DNA from: Gammaproteobacteria bacterium
GTDB taxonomy: Bacteria; Pseudomonadota; Gammaproteobacteria; Acidithiobacillales; Acidithiobacillaceae
DNA length: 64,000 bases
Direction: 5' to 3'
NCBI GenBank assembly: GCA_023381645.1
Contig: JAMCRJ010000005.1
Coordinates: 1 to 64,000, forward strand
The notes under the pieces were generated by a model. The model had not been told where the DNA came from. It made no database searches and saw only the letters and a list, made by a program, of their open reading frames with translations. The first letter of the stretch is position 1, and each line of letters starts with the position of its first letter. A program made the translations under genes and the position numbers. Shown here piece by piece: positions 60,025 through 64,000 of the stretch.

Positions 60025-61941
60025 GTGACTGGGGGAGACCAGGACTGGTCTGTGCTGTTGGGGGAGACTGGCGCGTTGGCGCAGGCGTTGCCGCAATTCA
60101 GGGCACGGGAGCAGCAACAGGCTATGGCCGCGCAGGTGGCCCATACCCTGCGCGACGGGGGGGTGGCGCTGATCGAGGCGGGGACGGGTACCGGTAAAAC
60201 CTTCGCTTATCTCCTGCCCGCCATGCTTTCCGGGCGCAAGGTGCTGGTTTCTACTGGCAGCAAGGCGCTGCAGGATCAGATCCTGGAGAAGGATATCCCG
60301 CTGCTGTTGCAGGCGACGGGAAAGCCATTGCGCGTGAGTCGCCTCAAGGGGCGAGCCAACTATCTCTGCCGGCATCGTCTGCAACGCTTCAGTGCCGAGG
60401 GCGTGGCGCCAGCCTTGGTGGCACCTCTGGCGCGGGTGGCCGACTGGGCGGGGCGGACGCGGGAGGGCGACGTCAGTGAACTGACTTCGGTACCCGAAGA
60501 TTCGCCGGTTTGGCCTCTGGTAACCTCGACCCGGGACAACTGTCCTGGTAGTGAATGCCCAGAATATGGGCGCTGCCATGTCATCGAGGCGCGGCGCCAG
60601 GCTCAGGAGGCGGAGATTCTGGTGGTGAATCATCATCTGCTTTTTTCCGACCTGGCGTTGAAGGCCAACGGTATGGGGGACCTGTTGCCGCGAGTCGATG
60701 CCATGGTGCTGGATGAGGCCCATCAAGTGCTGGATCTGGCCGGGCGTTATTTCGGCCAGCACCTGAGCAGCCATCAGCTCTGGGACTGGGGGCGGGATAG
60801 CCGCGCCGAAACTCTGGCCGAAGCGGGGGATGACGAGAGTTTGCTTGCAGCAGCCGCACAGGTGGAAACGCAGACGACGGCGTGGCGGACGGCTCTGGGT
60901 CCGGGTGATGAGCGTGGCTCCTGGGCTTTGAATTCCGATAGTGCGGAAGGCGCTGCCTTCGCCCGTTTGCGGCAGGCGGTGGTCGAACTGGGTCAGGCAC
61001 TGAGTGCTGCGGCAGCGCGCGGCAAGGGCCTGGAACAATGTGCGGCGCGCGGGGTGGTGCTGCTGGCGACGGTAGATTTTTTTGCCGCGCACAACGCCCC
61101 GAACATGGTGTTCTGGCAGGAGAAGAAAGCACGCACGCTGCAGCTCCATGCTACCCCGCTGGATGTGGCGGCGCCCCTGCAGCGGCACCTGCTGGAACCG
61201 GTGGAAAGTGTCATTCTCACCAGTGCGACCTTGCGGGTAGGTGACAGTTTCGCCAGTACCGAACGTGCTCTGGGTCTGACGGCGGTGAGCACCCTTACGG
61301 CAGCCTCGCCCTTTGATTATGCGCGGCAATCCCTGCTTTACCTGCCGCCCCTGATGCCGGAGCCCGGTCATCCTTCCTATACCCGGGCCTGCTTGGACGC
61401 CGCGGCGCCAGTCATCGAGGCCAGTGGCGGACGGACCTTTTTTCTCTTCACCAGCCACCGGGCTTTGCAGGAGGCGGCAGCATCCCTGCCGCAGCGGCTG
61501 TCCTTCCCTATTCTGGTGCAGGGGAGCATGCCGCGACCCCGTCTTCTGGACCGTTTTCGCAGCCTGGGTAACGCAGTGCTGCTTGGGGCGGCGAGTTTCT
61601 GGGAGGGGGTGGACGTGCAGGGCGAGGCCCTCTCCTGTGTCATCATCGACAAATTGCCCTTTGCCAATCCCTCGGATCCGATTCTGCGGGCCCGCACGGA
61701 GCAGTGTCAGGCGGCGGGCGGTGAACCCTTCCGCGAGTTACAGATTCCTCAGGCGGTGATTGCCCTGCGCCAGGGTGTGGGGCGCCTGATTCGCTCGGAG
61801 ATGGATCGCGGTGTGCTGATGCTCTGCGACCCCCGCTTGCGCAGCAAGGGTTACGGGCGCATTTTCCTCGACAGTCTGCCGCCTATGCGGCGTGTCTCCA
61901 GCCTCGACGCGATCCGTGCGTTCTGGCGGGGAGAAGCCTGA
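60025..61941 (+). CDS. DinG/YoaA-type ATP-dependent DNA helicase
   Basis: A 638-residue superfamily 2 helicase. Walker A is EAGTGTGKTF, the DEAH box is VLDEAHQV, and the iron-sulfur cluster ligands appear in CRHRLQRF and CPGSECPEYGRC. Motif VI is QGVGRLIRS. I chose the GTG at 60025, with GAGG eight bases before, though a GTG at 60016 is also possible. YoaA/DinG helicases act in DNA repair and replication forks. It overlaps tsaB by one base. Confidence 0.93.
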   Translation: MTGGDQDWSVLLGETGALAQALPQFRAREQQQAMAAQVAHTLRDGGVALIEAGTGTGKTFAYLLPAMLSGRKVLVSTGSKALQDQILEKDIPLLLQATGKPLRVSRLKGRANYLCRHRLQRFSAEGVAPALVAPLARVADWAGRTREGDVSELTSVPEDSPVWPLVTSTRDNCPGSECPEYGRCHVIEARRQAQEAEILVVNHHLLFSDLALKANGMGDLLPRVDAMVLDEAHQVLDLAGRYFGQHLSSHQLWDWGRDSRAETLAEAGDDESLLAAAAQVETQTTAWRTALGPGDERGSWALNSDSAEGAAFARLRQAVVELGQALSAAAARGKGLEQCAARGVVLLATVDFFAAHNAPNMVFWQEKKARTLQLHATPLDVAAPLQRHLLEPVESVILTSATLRVGDSFASTERALGLTAVSTLTAASPFDYARQSLLYLPPLMPEPGHPSYTRACLDAAAPVIEASGGRTFFLFTSHRALQEAAASLPQRLSFPILVQGSMPRPRLLDRFRSLGNAVLLGAASFWEGVDVQGEALSCVIIDKLPFANPSDPILRARTEQCQAAGGEPFRELQIPQAVIALRQGVGRLIRSEMDRGVLMLCDPRLRSKGYGRIFLDSLPPMRRVSSLDAIRAFWRGEA

Positions 61942-62609
61942 TGTCATTGCCGCGCTTTCTGGCTATGGATACGGCTACCGAGGCCTGCTCAGTGGCCGTC
62001 AGCACCTCGGCCGGAGTGGTCGAAGCGTTTATTGTGGCGGTCAATGCCCACAGCCAGTTGCTGCTCCCCATGATTCAGCGGGTGCTGGATCGCGCCGGCA
62101 TGACCCTCGCCGACATAGGGGCCATCGCTTGTGGCGTAGGTCCGGGAGGCTTCACCGGGGTGCGCATCGGTGTCAGTACGGCGCAGGCACTGGCTATGGC
62201 ACGCGGGTTGCCGGTCTATCCCGTTTCCAGTCTGCAGGCACTGGCGGCGACGGCACCCCAACCGCTGGTGCTCGCGGCGCTGGATGCACGCAAAGGAGAA
62301 GTCTACACCGGGGTGTTCGGTCAGGACGCGCAAGGGATTCCCCGGTTAAGGGGCGCCGAAAAAGTCTGTGCACCTGAGGCCGTGGATTGGCCGGATGAGG
62401 GGCAGTGGTGGGGGCTCGGTACGGGTTGGCACGCTTATCATGCCCGCTGGCAGGGCCCAGGAATACTGGGCTGGAGCGGCGACAGTTTTCCCCGTGCCGG
62501 AGCTGTATTGCGCCTTGCCCAGGCGCGCTGTCAGGCGGGAGACCAGGGTATTCCCCCGGCGCTGTTGGAGCCGCACTATATCCGCCCCTCCCTGTCAGGG
62601 GGAACGTAA
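61941..62609 (+). CDS. tsaB: tRNA threonylcarbamoyladenosine biosynthesis protein TsaB
   Basis: A 222-residue TsaB, a catalytically inert partner of TsaD in making the t6A modification of tRNAs that read ANN codons. The N-terminus FLAMDTATEACSVAV and the block GPGGFTGVRIGVSTAQ are typical of this ASKHA-fold family. It is followed by rimI one base later, as often found. Confidence 0.95.
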   Translation: MSLPRFLAMDTATEACSVAVSTSAGVVEAFIVAVNAHSQLLLPMIQRVLDRAGMTLADIGAIACGVGPGGFTGVRIGVSTAQALAMARGLPVYPVSSLQALAATAPQPLVLAALDARKGEVYTGVFGQDAQGIPRLRGAEKVCAPEAVDWPDEGQWWGLGTGWHAYHARWQGPGILGWSGDSFPRAGAVLRLAQARCQAGDQGIPPALLEPHYIRPSLSGGT

Positions 62610-62610
62610 C

Positions 62611-63081
62611 ATGAATCTGCGCCCCATGCAGGCGGATGATCTGGACGCGGTAGCGGCGCTGGAGTCGCAAATCTCCCCGGGGCCATGGACGCGGGGTGTT
62701 TTCCGCGAATGCCTGCAAGCGGGTTATGATGCCTGGATCATGGAAAACGATGATGGTGTGCTGGGGGCCTTTGGCGTCCTGTCCACGGGCGCGGCCGAGG
62801 CACATATCCTGAACCTCGGTGTGGCGACCGCCCTGCGGCGGCGCGGTTTCGGGCGGCGGATGCTGCAACATCTCCTCTGCCGCGCCGGGCAACTGGGTGC
62901 GCAAAGGGTTTTTCTGGAAGTGCGCGTGTCCAATGCGGGTGCGCAGGATCTGTACCGTTCCCAAGGATTTCATGAAATCGGGGTGCGTCTGAACTATTAT
63001 CGAAATGGAGAAGGTCGGGAGGATGCGCTGGTCTTGTCCCTGTCGCTCCTGCCGTCTCCAAACCAACTCAAGGAAGGTTGA
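62611..63081 (+). CDS. rimI: ribosomal protein N-alanyl acetyltransferase
   Basis: A 156-residue GNAT acetyltransferase. The acetyl-CoA loop is ATALRRRGFGRRMLQ, and the C-terminal RSQGFHEIGVRLNYY is typical of RimI, which acetylates ribosomal protein S18. The ATG at 62611 follows tsaB. Length is normal. Confidence 0.93.
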   Translation: MNLRPMQADDLDAVAALESQISPGPWTRGVFRECLQAGYDAWIMENDDGVLGAFGVLSTGAAEAHILNLGVATALRRRGFGRRMLQHLLCRAGQLGAQRVFLEVRVSNAGAQDLYRSQGFHEIGVRLNYYRNGEGREDALVLSLSLLPSPNQLKEG

Positions 63082-63087
63082 CCGTTT

Positions 63088-64000
63088 ATGTCGTTATCCC
63101 CTGTTGCTGCGGCTCCGGCCAATGCTTTTACCGACGCCATTCGGCGTCGCCGTACCTTCGCCATCATCTCCCACCCCGATGCCGGTAAGACGACGCTTAC
63201 CGAAAAGCTCCTGCTCTTCGGGGGTGCCATTCAGCTCGCGGGGACGGTCAAAGCGCGCAAAAGCAGTCGTCACGCGACCAGCGACTGGATGGCCATTGAA
63301 AAGAGCCGAGGCATTTCGGTGGCCAGTTCGGTCATGCAGTTCGAGTATGATGAGCACGTCATCAATTTGCTGGACACACCGGGTCATCAGGACTTTTCCG
63401 AAGACACCTACCGGGTGCTGACAGCCGTAGATTCGGCATTGATGGTGATCGATGGTGGTAACGGAGTCGAGGCGCAGACCATCAAGCTGCTGGAGGTCTG
63501 CCGTCTGCGCGATACCCCCATCATCACCTTTATGAACAAGTTCGACCGCGAAAGCCGTGACCCGACGGAATTGCTGGATGAGGTAGAATCGGTGCTGGGC
63601 ATTCGGTGTGCACCCGTCACCTGGCCCATCGGCATGGGCAAGCGTTTCCGCGGGGTGTATCACCTGCTACGCGATGAAGTGCTGGTCTTCGCTGCGGGGG
63701 AGGAGACCCGGGAGCAGGCGGTGGAGCGGATTGCAGGGATCGGAAATCCCGAGCTGGACCGCCGCTTTCCCGAAGAAATGCCCGAGTTGCGGGAACAGGT
63801 GGAATTACTGCGTGGCGCCTCCCACCCCTTCTCGCTGGAGGAGTTTCTGGAGGGACAGCAGACACCGGTGTTTTTCGGCTCCGCCATCAACAACTTCGGG
63901 GTGCGGGAATTGTTGGGGGCGCTTATCGACTGGGCACCTTCGCCGCGCCCCCGTCCTACTACCGGTCGGACCGTGATGCCCGAAGAAGAGGCTTTCAGTG
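63088..64000 (+). CDS. prfC: peptide chain release factor 3 (3' end beyond window)
   Basis: The first 304 residues of RF3, a translational GTPase that recycles RF1 and RF2. G1 is [13 protein letters not shown], the switch II region is [13 protein letters not shown], and G4 is MNKFDRE. The N-terminus lacks extra domains. It follows rimI by six bases and runs off the right edge; the remaining two fifths are not in the window. Confidence 0.95.
   Translation, partial: MSLSPVAAAPANAFTDAIRRRRTFAIISHPDAGKTTLTEKLLLFGGAIQLAGTVKARKSSRHATSDWMAIEKSRGISVASSVMQFEYDEHVINLLDTPGHQDFSEDTYRVLTAVDSALMVIDGGNGVEAQTIKLLEVCRLRDTPIITFMNKFDRESRDPTELLDEVESVLGIRCAPVTWPIGMGKRFRGVYHLLRDEVLVFAAGEETREQAVERIAGIGNPELDRRFPEEMPELREQVELLRGASHPFSLEEFLEGQQTPVFFGSAINNFGVRELLGALIDWAPSPRPRPTTGRTVMPEEEAFS

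Noticed and set aside
59578..61458. 626-residue minus-strand frame
   Set aside because: Only its last 122 residues (from 59946) look like a protein; the rest is antisense to the helicase gene, whose DEAH and Walker motifs are clear.

Overview
The window most resembles the chromosome of an Acidithiobacillus-type acidophilic sulfur- and iron-oxidising gammaproteobacterium. This is inferred from gene content; no rRNA or other taxonomic marker is present. The strongest indicators are a complete sulfur-oxidising heterodisulfide reductase-like locus (rhd-tusA-dsrE-shdrC1B1A-shdrH-shdrC2B2) with lipoate-binding proteins, and a porin-feoABC ferrous iron operon. No tRNA, rRNA, CRISPR array, transposase or phage gene was recognised.

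Layout. 1-1.3 kb: most of a second shdrB1 gene, on the minus strand and cut by the left edge. 1.5-6.9 kb: a small unknown gene, a RimK-like ATP-grasp ligase, plsC, gmhB, glyS and glyQ. 7.0-11.3 kb: an operon for a FimV-like membrane TPR protein, a receiver-like protein, a small GTPase, an unknown protein and a Roadblock/LC7 protein, probably a polarity or surface-motility switch. 11.4-22.6 kb: cell envelope and classical lipoate genes (frameshifted orphan, L,D-transpeptidase-like protein, DUF218 protein, lipA-lipB-ybeD, a D,D-carboxypeptidase, rodA-mrdA-mreD-mreC-mreB). 22.8-25.0 kb: moaC, a small unknown gene, moaA. 25.0-37.8 kb: the sHdr locus, followed by two GcvH-like proteins (LbpA), a DsrE-like protein, and the alternative lipoate assembly set LipS1, sLplA, a geranylgeranyl-reductase-like flavoprotein and LipS2. 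38.0-39.3 kb: a FadL/OMPP1 outer-membrane channel. 39.5-51.3 kb: a mostly plus-strand block with a frameshifted second lipoate-ligase-like gene, a receiver-like protein, a MoxR ATPase/VWA pair of the CbbQ/CbbO type, an HDAC-like hydrolase, an aldo/keto reductase, a LysR regulator, an amidotransferase-like protein without its cysteine, and a DedA protein. 51.3-57.4 kb: two polyamine-type amide hydrolases and feoP-feoA-feoB-feoC. 57.4-64 kb: an untranslated stretch with an RNA-like element, an NlpC/P60 hydrolase with His-rich repeats, two related small proteins, a degenerate phosphatase-like protein, a DinG-type helicase, tsaB, rimI and the start of prfC.

How it fits together. In related organisms, sulfane sulfur is passed by rhodanese, TusA and DsrE to the sHdr complex, which needs lipoylated LbpA. 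The genes to build that lipoate (LipS1/LipS2/sLplA) lie directly downstream, while the general LipA/LipB route is encoded 10 kb away, so two lipoate systems coexist here. The two shdrB1 copies face each other across about 26 kb and match over at least 936 bases, but are clearly divergent just upstream, which points to recent gene conversion.
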